Assembly: GCF_028598805.1 (NCBI RefSeq)
Contig: NZ_JAQRFI010000019.1
Coordinates: 1-64,000, forward strand
Origin: Xenorhabdus yunnanensis
GTDB lineage: Bacteria > Pseudomonadota > Gammaproteobacteria > Enterobacterales > Enterobacteriaceae
Direction: 5' to 3'
Length of the DNA: 64,000 nt
Under the pieces are notes generated by a model, which was not told where the DNA came from, did no database searches, and saw nothing but the letters and a program-made list of their open reading frames with translations. Below are positions 9,076 through 18,060 of the stretch, in pieces. Each line of letters starts with the position of its first letter. Position 1 is the stretch's first letter. A program made the position numbers and the translations under genes.

Positions 9076-10231
9076 TCGCTTTTTATCACCTGTACAGCAA
9101 GAGTGGCTACAGGCATTTGAGCAATTTTCAGCAACAGAAGTTGCCCCTTATGCTGATGAATGGGATTTGTCCGAAGCAACACCAGTCAGCGTAGTGCAGC
9201 AACTGGCGCGCAACGGTTGGTTGGGGGGATTGGCAAAAACGGAAAATGGCGGGCTGGGATTTGACACCACCACATTCGGATTGCTGAATATGGCCATCGG
9301 AGCCGGAAGCGGATCGCTCACTGGCCTGCTGAATGTGCACTCAATGATGTTAAAAACCATTGAGGATTGGGGTTCCCAAGATCAAAAACAACGCTTTTTG
9401 GCTCCGCTGGTAAAGGGAGAAATTATTGGTGCTTTTGCCCAAACGGAAGTTTCCGCAGGTGGTGACTCTAAAAATCTATCAACCCAGTTTGAAGATCACG
9501 GGGATGAACTGAGTATTAATGGGCAGAAAAGCTGGATTACTTTCGCCCAAGTCGCAGATCTGTTTCTGGTATTTGGTAAATACCAGGGTTTGGACACCGC
9601 TGTGTTGGTTCCTAAAAACACACCCGGATTAAAAGTAACGGCCAAGAAAAATATGTTGGGGTTCAAGAGTGCCTATCTGGCAACATTGGATTTCAATGAT
9701 TGTCGGGTTCCTAAGACGAATATTGTCGGGAAGCCCGGTTTTGGACAAAACCTCATATCTAACAGTGCATTGGACTACGGACGCATCAGTGTGGCTTGGG
9801 CGGCGGTAGGAATACAGCAAGCGGCATTGTCGGCGTCAGCACACAGGGCCAATTCTCGCGCTACCTTCGGTACATTGCTTGCAGACCAAGGCATTATTCG
9901 TGGTTATTTGGCAGAAATGTCCAGTAGTCTGCTCGCCTCTCAACTTATTTGCCTATCAGCGACAAAAGCCAAAGAAGCCAAGGATGAAGATGCTCTTGAG
10001 CAAATCCTTCAAGCCAAACTTTTCGCATCACAGGAAGCTGGCGTGGGGGCTGCAAAGGCGGTTCAAATCCATGGCGGTCATGGCTGTGATGAAATAAACG
10101 GCATCAGCCGACTTTATCGGGATGCAAAGATTTTGCAAGTTGTTGAAGGAAGCAATGAACTGCAAAAAATGCTGATTGGCAAGCAAGTCTGTAATCGGTA
10201 CAGCTACAACACTGCACTGACTCATCCATAA
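9068..10231 (+). CDS. Acyl-CoA dehydrogenase-like enzyme (aminomalonyl-ACP pathway)
   Basis: A 387-residue flavoprotein of the acyl-CoA dehydrogenase fold. FAQTEVSAGGDSKNL and the C-terminal QIHGGHGCDEINGISRLYRD are family blocks; the catalytic Glu is expected in ILQVVEGSNELQ. The closest known role is that of ZmaI/ClbF/FkbI enzymes, which act on ACP-bound substrates. Here the Ser-specific A domain suggests the substrate is the seryl-ACP-derived aldehyde, giving aminomalonyl-ACP together with the dehydrogenase at 49236. It overlaps the ACP gene by eight bases and is followed after 63 bases by the A-domain gene. Confidence 0.85.
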   Translation: MFNRFLSPVQQEWLQAFEQFSATEVAPYADEWDLSEATPVSVVQQLARNGWLGGLAKTENGGLGFDTTTFGLLNMAIGAGSGSLTGLLNVHSMMLKTIEDWGSQDQKQRFLAPLVKGEIIGAFAQTEVSAGGDSKNLSTQFEDHGDELSINGQKSWITFAQVADLFLVFGKYQGLDTAVLVPKNTPGLKVTAKKNMLGFKSAYLATLDFNDCRVPKTNIVGKPGFGQNLISNSALDYGRISVAWAAVGIQQAALSASAHRANSRATFGTLLADQGIIRGYLAEMSSSLLASQLICLSATKAKEAKDEDALEQILQAKLFASQEAGVGAAKAVQIHGGHGCDEINGISRLYRDAKILQVVEGSNELQKMLIGKQVCNRYSYNTALTHP

Positions 10232-10294
10232 ACTGATTCCCAATTTTATTACCTGAAAAGCAAGACACTTTGTCTGGCTGAGGACTTCGGCGTC

Positions 10295-11953
10295 ATGAAA
10301 ACAGGTCGATTTATCACTGACTATTTCGAAAGCACGGCGAGAAATAACCAAAACCCGGCGATACGCTGGGGCCACGGCAACACTTTATCTTGGGAAGAGT
10401 TATACGTAAGAGTACAAAGATTAGCTCATTACCTGCTCAACGAGCGTAGTCTGCGTCAGGGGGAATGTGTTGTCATCGGGCTTGAACGTAGCCCGGAATT
10501 TCTGGTGGCGGCATATGCGGTTCTACTGGCAGGTGGTGTTTATTTTCCAGTAGATCCGAAAACCCCTGTTGCCCGCTTGGCATCCATGCTTGTAACGGCT
10601 CAATGCCGTATCGCCTTCTGCAATATAAACCAGAAAAATCTGTTTACTCAGGCGCATACTGAATTGGAGCTACTCAGCCGTGAGCAACTGGAAGAGATCA
10701 CCACGTTGCCATGCTCAGAGAATGAGTGTCACAGCACGCCTCAGATAAATGCACCTCAATTGCAAGCGACTGATCCGGCATATTTAATCTTCACTTCCGG
10801 CACGACGGGGACACCTAAAGGGGTATTGGTCAATCATGGCGCATTCATCAATCGGCTGGAATGGCATCAGCTACACAGTGAGATGACGGATTCAGACATT
10901 ATCCTACAGAGAACCGCACTGACTTTTGACGTATCACTGTGGGAACTTTTTTTGCCTGCCTTGAATGGTGCGAGCAACTATCTGCTGCAATCAGGACTGG
11001 AATCCTTTCCCAGAGCTATTGTGGCGGCATTAGCAAGTGAAAAAATTACAGTTGTCCACTTTGTCCCCAGTTTATTAAAGCCAGTATTGCAAGAACTTCA
11101 AGAGAATCATGTGGATCTGACTTCACCATTGCCAGCCTTGCGCAGAGTATATGTGAGCGGGGAATCACTACTTGCCAGCTTAGTTACCCAATTTCACAAC
11201 ATGTTCAATTCTCATGATTTATCGACGAACGGTTTTTTGATCAATTGCGTGTTAACCAATTTATATGGCCCGACAGAAGCCGCTATCGATGTCAGTTTTT
11301 ATGATTGCCTGAAATATGATTGTCTGGAATATGATTGCATGGAAACTTCATCGAACCTCGTTCCCATCGGGCAGGTTCTCACCGGATGCAAATTATACAT
11401 AGTCGATCCGGATAATTTGGCCTTAAAAGCGGATTCGGAAAAAGGCGAAATCGCCATCGGTGGGATATGTCTGGCAGAGGGTTACTACAACCGACAGGAT
11501 TTGACCGATAAGGTGTTTGTTTTCCATCCAGAACTTCAGGAAAGAATCTATCTGACGGGTGATCTTGGCTGGTATGAAAAAGAAACGGGCTTTTTCTGTC
11601 AGGGACGAAAAGATACCCAAGTCAAACTACGTGGATTGCGGATCGAGTTGGGGGAGATAGAACATCATTTACTCAACTATGCCTCCATTACCGAAGCAGT
11701 TGCCTGTGTTGTCGAAGATGATGAACAAGAGCAATGGTTAGTCGCGGCTATCGTGGCGGGGCAAGAAGAATTGAATCCGCAAGATATCAGGCAATTTCTT
11801 TCAGCACAGATACCGGCTTATATGTTGCCTGCGCGTTATTGGCAGGCTCCATACCTGCCCAGATCCAGTTCGGGAAAACTGGATCGGAAAGTGATTGCCC
11901 AAAATATGCGTGATCTGTTCTTCAATCAAAATGATGGCTTACATCATGAATAA
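10295..11953 (+). CDS. Stand-alone serine-activating adenylation enzyme
   Basis: A 552-residue A domain without its own carrier domain. Core motifs are FTSGTTGTPKGVLV (A3), TFDVSLWELFLP (A4), LYGPTEAAIDV (A5), TGDLG (A7) and SSGKLDRK (A10). Reading the pocket residues by alignment to GrsA gives D-V-W-H-Y-S-L-I-D-K, which matches the serine code (DVWHxSLIDK). It therefore resembles ZmaJ and the first A domain of ClbH, which load serine onto a free ACP for aminomalonyl formation. Between the pocket and A7 it carries three 15-bp tandem units (11300-11344, reading YDCLK-YDCLE-YDCME). Its last codons overlap the NRPS1 start. Confidence 0.88.
   Translation: MKTGRFITDYFESTARNNQNPAIRWGHGNTLSWEELYVRVQRLAHYLLNERSLRQGECVVIGLERSPEFLVAAYAVLLAGGVYFPVDPKTPVARLASMLVTAQCRIAFCNINQKNLFTQAHTELELLSREQLEEITTLPCSENECHSTPQINAPQLQATDPAYLIFTSGTTGTPKGVLVNHGAFINRLEWHQLHSEMTDSDIILQRTALTFDVSLWELFLPALNGASNYLLQSGLESFPRAIVAALASEKITVVHFVPSLLKPVLQELQENHVDLTSPLPALRRVYVSGESLLASLVTQFHNMFNSHDLSTNGFLINCVLTNLYGPTEAAIDVSFYDCLKYDCLEYDCMETSSNLVPIGQVLTGCKLYIVDPDNLALKADSEKGEIAIGGICLAEGYYNRQDLTDKVFVFHPELQERIYLTGDLGWYEKETGFFCQGRKDTQVKLRGLRIELGEIEHHLLNYASITEAVACVVEDDEQEQWLVAAIVAGQEELNPQDIRQFLSAQIPAYMLPARYWQAPYLPRSSSGKLDRKVIAQNMRDLFFNQNDGLHHE
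11300..11344 (+). repeat. 15-bp x3 in-frame tandem repeat
   Basis: Units 11300-11314, 11315-11329 and 11330-11344 differ by one to three bases and add three near-identical pentapeptides to the serine A-domain protein. Confidence 0.9.
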
Positions 11954-14900
11954 TAAATCAATTTTTGGATTAACTCGGTCACAACAGGCCGTTTTCAAAA
12001 TGGGTTTGTTCAATCTGTCTGGCCATCAATTCTATTTGGGCGGCGTAATGCGCTTGAAAGGAATGATTTCTCTGGAGCGGCTTGTTCGTGTCGCTGATCG
12101 GATCCTCAATACCCAAGATGTTTTTCGCATAGGTTTTATTAATAACGTTTTTATTAATAACGAACTGCACGGGGATCTGGCGGAAGATGCATTATTGGAA
12201 ACCGAATCCGCGGAAATGAAATGGTTTGGTATTCGACATGACAGCCCTCAGATAAAAGTAGAGAAAGTCGATTTCAGCAAATATCCCGATCCCAAGGCGG
12301 CGTTTGAGCATTGGGCTAAACGTCAGCTACTGATGGAAGAAGATTTATCATTCACACCACTACGAATTTTTGCAGTGCGTTTTCAGCAAGATCAATCAGG
12401 ATGTTTTTTGAAAGCTCATCACGCCGCGCTGGATGGAATGAGCTTGGCGATCTTGCAGGATTACTTGATCAAGGAATTGGAACAAGAGGAATCAGGTTCA
12501 GATATAGAACAAACAGAACCCTCCTTATTTTCTGCCAGTGCTGAGGAAGAACAAAATTATGAGCATTCTCGGCGTATCGAAAGAGATGCGGCGTACTGGC
12601 AGGCGCTTTTTGGTGAAACAGCATCGGTAAATGCCCGAAACATAGCCTGCCGTTATCCGATAGGTGATTATCGTGGATTGGAACCGCGATCCCTGCGTAT
12701 AAAAGCAACTGTGACTGAATCGCAAAATAAGATATTGAGCCGATTTAAAAACAGTGGTGGCTCCATTTTCCGGTTATTTTTCACTGCGGTTGCATATACA
12801 CAAATGGTGATTGAAGACGGAAATTGTGCGTTATTGCAGGCACCGATTGTAAGCCGTTGGAGCGAGACGGAGAAACGATCTGTCTCGATGGGCGTAGCGC
12901 CTATTTTGATGCCTGTGTTCCGGCAAACAGGGCAGATGGTAGCGGATTGTTATCGAATCCTGAAAAAACAGCTACAAAAAGCGATTGTGCATTCCCGTTA
13001 TGCCCCTGCGACCCGTTGGGGAGAGTTGGCATCACCAGACTGGAAACGGATTATTCCGGCTTTTGGGGTTTCCTATCAAACAGGCGAATTTCAGAAAACG
13101 GTCGCGGGCGCAGAGATCACCATTGATCACATTCAGGCTGTCGAATCTCTGTTCGCCACCATCCACATTCATGACCGTTTTGAAAATGGCTGCTTCGTGC
13201 TTGAAGCGGATTTCCGCAAAATATGGTCACCCGAACAATGTCACGCCTTTTTGCAAGCCGCACTTGATTATGCAATAGACGCTGCTGTTGAGGTAATGGG
13301 GCAGGAAACGGTAATTACAGAACAGAGTAAAGCGAAACAGGTAGAAGAAGAACAAACCGCACCAATAGGTGTTCACTTGCTTGAAGCGTTTGAATGCCAT
13401 GACGATAGCGCACTATTTAAGTCAAATGAGGTTAAGTCAAATGTAGTTAAGTCAAATGTGAAAACCTGTGATTTGACTTACCGTCAGGGCTTACAGTGGA
13501 TTAGCCAACTTCGTGGGCAATTACGTGACATAAACGAGTTGCGTGTTGAACATAAACCAGTGTTGATTTTAGGCAGGCGCACCCCTGAAACGCTGCTGGC
13601 TTATCTGGCCTGCCTTATTGAAAATGTGACTGTTGTTCCTGTTTGCTCTACGACAACACCGACGGAGAGATTATTAACCATTATCCGTAATTCGGGTGTT
13701 TCCCTATGTATCTACACCGAGGCTGACCAAAATCTGGCAGAGGCGTTGGGTTTGCCTCTGTTGCGAGTTTCTTTGGATCAGGAAGGCATTACTCAGAAAA
13801 ACATTGAAGTTGCATCGTCTCCTGAGATTCAGTCACAGCTAACATCTTGTAATCCCGCTTATATTCTGTATACCTCAGGTTCGACTGGAGAACCGAAAGG
13901 CGTTGCCATTTCTCCCTTTGCATTGGCAAATTACGCGCTGGCAGCCAAAGCGGAATATGCTGATAAAACGCCATTTAGTATGCCTCTATTTACCTCCTTT
14001 GGATTTGACCTGACACAGACAGCTATTTTAGTGCCGGTTTTGTCTGGGGGATTTATCCAGACTCATGAACAGGACATTCGTGATAATCCTGAATTATTAC
14101 GCAGCCTTCTCGCGGATGAATCGCTGACGGGTGCTAAATGTACGCCATCTCATCTTTCCTTATTGATTGAACATGGTCTTAATCCCAAGAGACGGAATCC
14201 GCTGACCTTTATTGTGGGTGGGGAAAACTTGCCGGCTTCGTTGGTGAATAAGGCTCTCGATTGTTTGCCGTTGGGCAGCAAAATCATCAATGAATATGGG
14301 CCAACAGAGGCAACCGTCGGATGCTGTATTTATTCAATAAGCAATGATGTAAGCAAATTTGAGGAAAGAGAAAAAGCAGAGAATTCTGTTACCCCGGTTA
14401 CCTCTTTTATCACCGCTGCCAGATCTATCACAGCCATCACACCGATTGGCACAGCGCTGGGTAAAGCGAAAATATCGATCAGGGATAGCTGGGGACAAAT
14501 CATGCCCCGTGGGTTTAGTGGCGAGATTTGGATCAGCGGGCCTATATTGGCGGATGGGTATCTGAATAACAGCGCCCAGACAGAAGCAAATTTTGTATGC
14601 AGTGCCAATAAGCAACATCGTTGGTATCGCACGGGCGACCTGGGAATGCAGGATGAACAGGGCATATTCCACTGCCTCGGACGTATCGACGATGAGTTTA
14701 AGGTGCGTGGTCATCGAATTCATCCGGTGGAAATTGAGAAAGCCGTGGAAGATGTGCTGATACAGCTTGGACAATCAAATGATCACGGTTGGCAGTTGAA
14801 GGCATTGAAACTGGTCATTAATGAAGTCGATGGCATGGCAGGTCATGAAATGATTGTCTTATGCAGCAACCAGCCTGTTCCTCATGAAAGCCATGAATTT

Positions 14901-16805
14901 CAAAACAGATTAAAAGAAAAAATTGCTGAATCCTGGTTACCGAATTTGTATTGCACTGTGCAGCCCTGGCCGATGAATGCCAACGGTAAGGTTGATATAG
15001 CGCCACTTATTGCTGCTGCTGAAGCGCACCGAAAGGCATTGATTGATGCTGCACAGTGCTGTTTAACCGATAAAAAAACTCAGGAAGAACCAGAAAATTA
15101 CCTACTCCCTGACTGGTTAGATGCGGAATTTCTCAGGCCGATTTGGCCTCAATCTGTAGATCTGACTGCTTCATTTCTTGAACAAGGGGGAGACTCGATC
15201 AAAGCCATTCGCCTTGTTGCATTGTTAGCGAAAAAAGACGTGAGGATCGGAGTAAATGCCCTGCTGACTCCGACCGCGTTGGGCGCAGTACTGGAAAAAT
15301 CCTGTGTGGAACAATCAGCAAATACCGCAACAGATTCCATAACATTAGAAGAGACGCTAGAAGAGTTAACCGCCGATTGGTTACAATATTTACCCAGCGT
15401 TCGCTGGTTTCAACATCATCGCTTTAAACATAGTGATCGGTTGCAGCAAGGGGTAGTGCTTGAATTAAGCTCTTCCTTACCTGTCGGACATATCAATGCA
15501 GCGGTTGTTGCAGTCAAAGCCAAACATAAAATATTTTCCTTGAGAGCCAATCAGGATCTGAGCGAGTTTTATTTCTTGCCTTCCGCACGGGAATTGAAGG
15601 ATATCGAATGGGAGACACAAAGCCGCAGAAAAGTATTGGCATCAGGCGAACATCTTGAAAACAGGCTTGAGCGTTTGCAAGGCGAAGTCTGTCTGGCAGA
15701 ACGGCCTAGTGTGCATGAGGTGGTACTCGATCCGGTTGCAAATAAATACTATTTGATTTGGGTTTGTCATCACTTGATTTGTGATGTGCATTCATGGATT
15801 TTCTTATTGGATGAATTGGATCAAGCACTGGGCAAATCTGCCATTAAAACGAATACCGTTACCGAAGGAGATGCAGAACAGGGCGCGTTCCTGTGGGGTA
15901 AATGGCTTGCGGACAAACTGTTACAGGAAACAGTACAGGAAGAAACAGCACGGGAAAACCAGCTACAGGAAAACCTGGCTGATGTGGAACCTTCACTTGA
16001 TGATGATACCGATCATCAACCAGCCACGGCTCCTATCATATTAACGCTGTCAGTTTCCAATGATGGCTTCAAGTTGATGGAACAAGACAAAAAAGCCAGT
16101 CGATCGTCGTTAATTGCAGCAGCATTGCTGGAGGTGATACAGGATAACGGCTTGTTACCACGGTTATCACAATTACAACGGCCCAGCGTGTTGTTTGAAA
16201 ATCACGGGCGCTTATTCTCTGAAACCCAAATGCCTGCTGCTTGGAATTCAGCAATGGCGAATGCTGTGGGATGGTTTACGGGTTTCCAATTATTGCAGCT
16301 TCATGTGACTTCCGATCATTCGTTGAGCTTTTTGCAAACATTGAAAACACACCTGCATGAAGATAACTCAGCATGGAAAAAACAATTGGGGCTGAATAGC
16401 ACCAGTACAAGACCTCTGATTTGCATCAATGATATTGGCTTCGGCTTGGGCAATAACGAGACGTGGCAGCACATTAATTTAGTTCAATCTCTCTCAGGCG
16501 GTTTTCGTCATCCTGATGAAAAGAATAGTGCTGATTTCGACATACTCATTCACGATTGCCGAGAATCGGGTTCTATTTTGGTCGAATTGAGATTGGGGAT
16601 TTCTGGTGGCAATGCTGATGATGCCCTGAATTATCTAACTCAATTAAATGACAGGCTATCGGCATGGTGTCGTGCCAGTCTGGATGAACTGCATGATGGG
16701 CAGTCTGTTCATTGTCAGGAACGATCACTGGTCCCCGCGGATTTTCCTCTTTGTCAGCTCTCACAATCGGAGCTCGATTTCATTATTCATGGAGCCTCAG
16801 TATGA
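11946..16805 (+). CDS. NRPS1: C-A(Asn)-T-E, acyl-D-Asn starter module
   Basis: About 1619 residues. Domains in order: a starter-type condensation domain (HHxxxDG seen as HHAALDG near residue 157), adenylation (A3 TSGSTGEPKG near 640), thiolation (EQGGDSIKAIR, Ser near 1083), and a C-terminal epimerisation domain (HHLICDVHSW near 1275). The pocket reads D-L-T-K-I-G-E-V-G-K, the asparagine code. An initial C domain plus Asn plus epimerisation is the layout of ClbN and XcnA-type proteins, which make an N-acyl-D-Asn prodrug cap; the peptidase at 28306 fits this. The start is taken as ATG 11946, overlapping the previous stop; ATG 11931/11934 is also possible. In-frame 15-bp repeats lie at 12132-12161 and 13416-13460. 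ATGA overlap with the next gene. Confidence 0.9.
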   Translation: MNNKSIFGLTRSQQAVFKMGLFNLSGHQFYLGGVMRLKGMISLERLVRVADRILNTQDVFRIGFINNVFINNELHGDLAEDALLETESAEMKWFGIRHDSPQIKVEKVDFSKYPDPKAAFEHWAKRQLLMEEDLSFTPLRIFAVRFQQDQSGCFLKAHHAALDGMSLAILQDYLIKELEQEESGSDIEQTEPSLFSASAEEEQNYEHSRRIERDAAYWQALFGETASVNARNIACRYPIGDYRGLEPRSLRIKATVTESQNKILSRFKNSGGSIFRLFFTAVAYTQMVIEDGNCALLQAPIVSRWSETEKRSVSMGVAPILMPVFRQTGQMVADCYRILKKQLQKAIVHSRYAPATRWGELASPDWKRIIPAFGVSYQTGEFQKTVAGAEITIDHIQAVESLFATIHIHDRFENGCFVLEADFRKIWSPEQCHAFLQAALDYAIDAAVEVMGQETVITEQSKAKQVEEEQTAPIGVHLLEAFECHDDSALFKSNEVKSNVVKSNVKTCDLTYRQGLQWISQLRGQLRDINELRVEHKPVLILGRRTPETLLAYLACLIENVTVVPVCSTTTPTERLLTIIRNSGVSLCIYTEADQNLAEALGLPLLRVSLDQEGITQKNIEVASSPEIQSQLTSCNPAYILYTSGSTGEPKGVAISPFALANYALAAKAEYADKTPFSMPLFTSFGFDLTQTAILVPVLSGGFIQTHEQDIRDNPELLRSLLADESLTGAKCTPSHLSLLIEHGLNPKRRNPLTFIVGGENLPASLVNKALDCLPLGSKIINEYGPTEATVGCCIYSISNDVSKFEEREKAENSVTPVTSFITAARSITAITPIGTALGKAKISIRDSWGQIMPRGFSGEIWISGPILADGYLNNSAQTEANFVCSANKQHRWYRTGDLGMQDEQGIFHCLGRIDDEFKVRGHRIHPVEIEKAVEDVLIQLGQSNDHGWQLKALKLVINEVDGMAGHEMIVLCSNQPVPHESHEFQNRLKEKIAESWLPNLYCTVQPWPMNANGKVDIAPLIAAAEAHRKALIDAAQCCLTDKKTQEEPENYLLPDWLDAEFLRPIWPQSVDLTASFLEQGGDSIKAIRLVALLAKKDVRIGVNALLTPTALGAVLEKSCVEQSANTATDSITLEETLEELTADWLQYLPSVRWFQHHRFKHSDRLQQGVVLELSSSLPVGHINAAVVAVKAKHKIFSLRANQDLSEFYFLPSARELKDIEWETQSRRKVLASGEHLENRLERLQGEVCLAERPSVHEVVLDPVANKYYLIWVCHHLICDVHSWIFLLDELDQALGKSAIKTNTVTEGDAEQGAFLWGKWLADKLLQETVQEETARENQLQENLADVEPSLDDDTDHQPATAPIILTLSVSNDGFKLMEQDKKASRSSLIAAALLEVIQDNGLLPRLSQLQRPSVLFENHGRLFSETQMPAAWNSAMANAVGWFTGFQLLQLHVTSDHSLSFLQTLKTHLHEDNSAWKKQLGLNSTSTRPLICINDIGFGLGNNETWQHINLVQSLSGGFRHPDEKNSADFDILIHDCRESGSILVELRLGISGGNADDALNYLTQLNDRLSAWCRASLDELHDGQSVHCQERSLVPADFPLCQLSQSELDFIIHGASV
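12132..12161 (+). repeat. 15-bp x2 in-frame tandem repeat in NRPS1 C domain
   Basis: Two units (12132-12146, 12147-12161) differing at two positions, encoding GFINN-VFINN. Confidence 0.85.
13416..13460 (+). repeat. 15-bp x3 in-frame tandem repeat in NRPS1 C-A linker
   Basis: Units 13416-13430, 13431-13445, 13446-13460 encode FKSNE-VKSNV-VKSNV. They lie between the C and A domains. Confidence 0.92.
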
Positions 16806-18058
16806 GAACAGCTATCGACTCAGCCAAAACCGTCTTTTTATTTCCCGGCGTGGGTGCGCAGCAACCGGATATGTTTGCTGAGTTCAAAGCATATCCTGAG
16901 TATCGGGCATGTTTGGACGAAGTATCCGATCTGTCACAAATTGATCTATTTGATGTTATCCACGGCGAACGCCGCGACACGTTGAAGAAGGTTCGAGTTG
17001 CACAATTGGCACTTACAGCGACTACTGTTGCCATTGCTAATATATTGCGCCTGCATTGTGGATGGGTTCCCGAATTTATGATGGGGCACAGCTTGGGGCA
17101 ATATCCCGCACTGTGTTCTGCCGGCTACCTTGATTTAGCAACATTGACACGAGTGGTCAATATTCGTTCCGAAGTGGTAGAGATCTGCGCACGCGATTAC
17201 CAGCAGGGGGACATGTGTTGGGTCTTGCACATTCCCGCAGAAGTCGTGGTACGGGAGGTCGATAAAGCCCGCACTGATGATGGCATCGCCATATATGTCT
17301 CCGCGATTGATGCGTTTGATCAGGCAACTATTTCCGGTGAGATGGTCGATATCCGACGTTTTGCACCGCGCATGGAGGCACTGGGGGGATTAGTGTATCC
17401 GTTGAAAATTGGGGGGCCTTTCCATTCTCCTTTAATGGCGGAGGCGAAAGAAAAAATAGACGAGTTGCTGGATTTTCTGCCGGAATCAGGCCAGCAAAAT
17501 CCTCTGTTATCCCGTTTGGTTTGCAATGTCAGTGGTACGGAACTACCAGCGGAGAACTTGAAGTCGTCGATTTTGCAACACCTCGTTTCTCCGGTGCAAT
17601 GGTTGCCGAGCTTACAGTATGTTGCGCAAAACGGTGTCACCCGTTATCTGGAAATTTCACCTAAAAATGTATTGAGTTACCTCACTCAGCGTTCCGGGTT
17701 ACCTATGCGTTCCCTGTGGGAATCCGGTAAAATGTTCACGGCCACCCAGGAATTGAGTACCAGAGAGAACCGACAGGAACAGTTTGCCAGATATTGCTGT
17801 TTCCATCTTTACAGCCAGAGGTTGCCTGATATTGCAGATCCTGTCGCGCTGGAACAATTGCACCGCATTCGAGAAGAAGCCAAACAAATGATCAACGGAT
17901 CACGTCTGAACGTTGAAGAATGTGATTCTCTCTATCAACTCACACGGCAATGGCTGGAGATTGTTGAGACAAACAGAAGTTTTTCTCTTTTTGCGGAGAA
18001 AACAAATTTTGTGGAGAAAGCAAAGCTACAAAGTCTCTTTGATGCGGTGAGGCGTTGA
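16802..18058 (+). CDS. Discrete acyltransferase (trans-AT, probably aminomalonyl-ACP)
   Basis: A 418-residue free-standing acyltransferase. The N-terminal FLFPGVGAQQPDM, the nucleophile motif GHSLGQYPAL (Ser near residue 97) and the histidine box GGPFHSPLMAEA (near 206) are complete. The region after about residue 310 is a helical extension not found in typical AT domains, as in ClbG/ZmaF, which transfer aminomalonyl units. PKS2 in this cluster lacks an AT, so this protein most likely serves it. The start ATG 16802 overlaps the NRPS1 stop (ATGA); the stop is two bases before the NRPS2 ATG. Its 3' end has two 18-bp units (17990-18025). Confidence 0.85.
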   Translation: MRTAIDSAKTVFLFPGVGAQQPDMFAEFKAYPEYRACLDEVSDLSQIDLFDVIHGERRDTLKKVRVAQLALTATTVAIANILRLHCGWVPEFMMGHSLGQYPALCSAGYLDLATLTRVVNIRSEVVEICARDYQQGDMCWVLHIPAEVVVREVDKARTDDGIAIYVSAIDAFDQATISGEMVDIRRFAPRMEALGGLVYPLKIGGPFHSPLMAEAKEKIDELLDFLPESGQQNPLLSRLVCNVSGTELPAENLKSSILQHLVSPVQWLPSLQYVAQNGVTRYLEISPKNVLSYLTQRSGLPMRSLWESGKMFTATQELSTRENRQEQFARYCCFHLYSQRLPDIADPVALEQLHRIREEAKQMINGSRLNVEECDSLYQLTRQWLEIVETNRSFSLFAEKTNFVEKAKLQSLFDAVRR

Positions 18059-18060
18059 TT

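Noticed and set aside
11895-11945. Upstream TTG start for NRPS1
   Set aside because: It lies deep in the preceding gene and adds residues unlike a C-domain N terminus; ATG 11946 (or 11931/11934) fits better.
8824-11953. A hydroxymalonyl-ACP pathway
   Set aside because: It would need an FkbH/ZmaN-type glyceryl enzyme. Instead there is a serine-specific A domain, which fits aminomalonyl-ACP.
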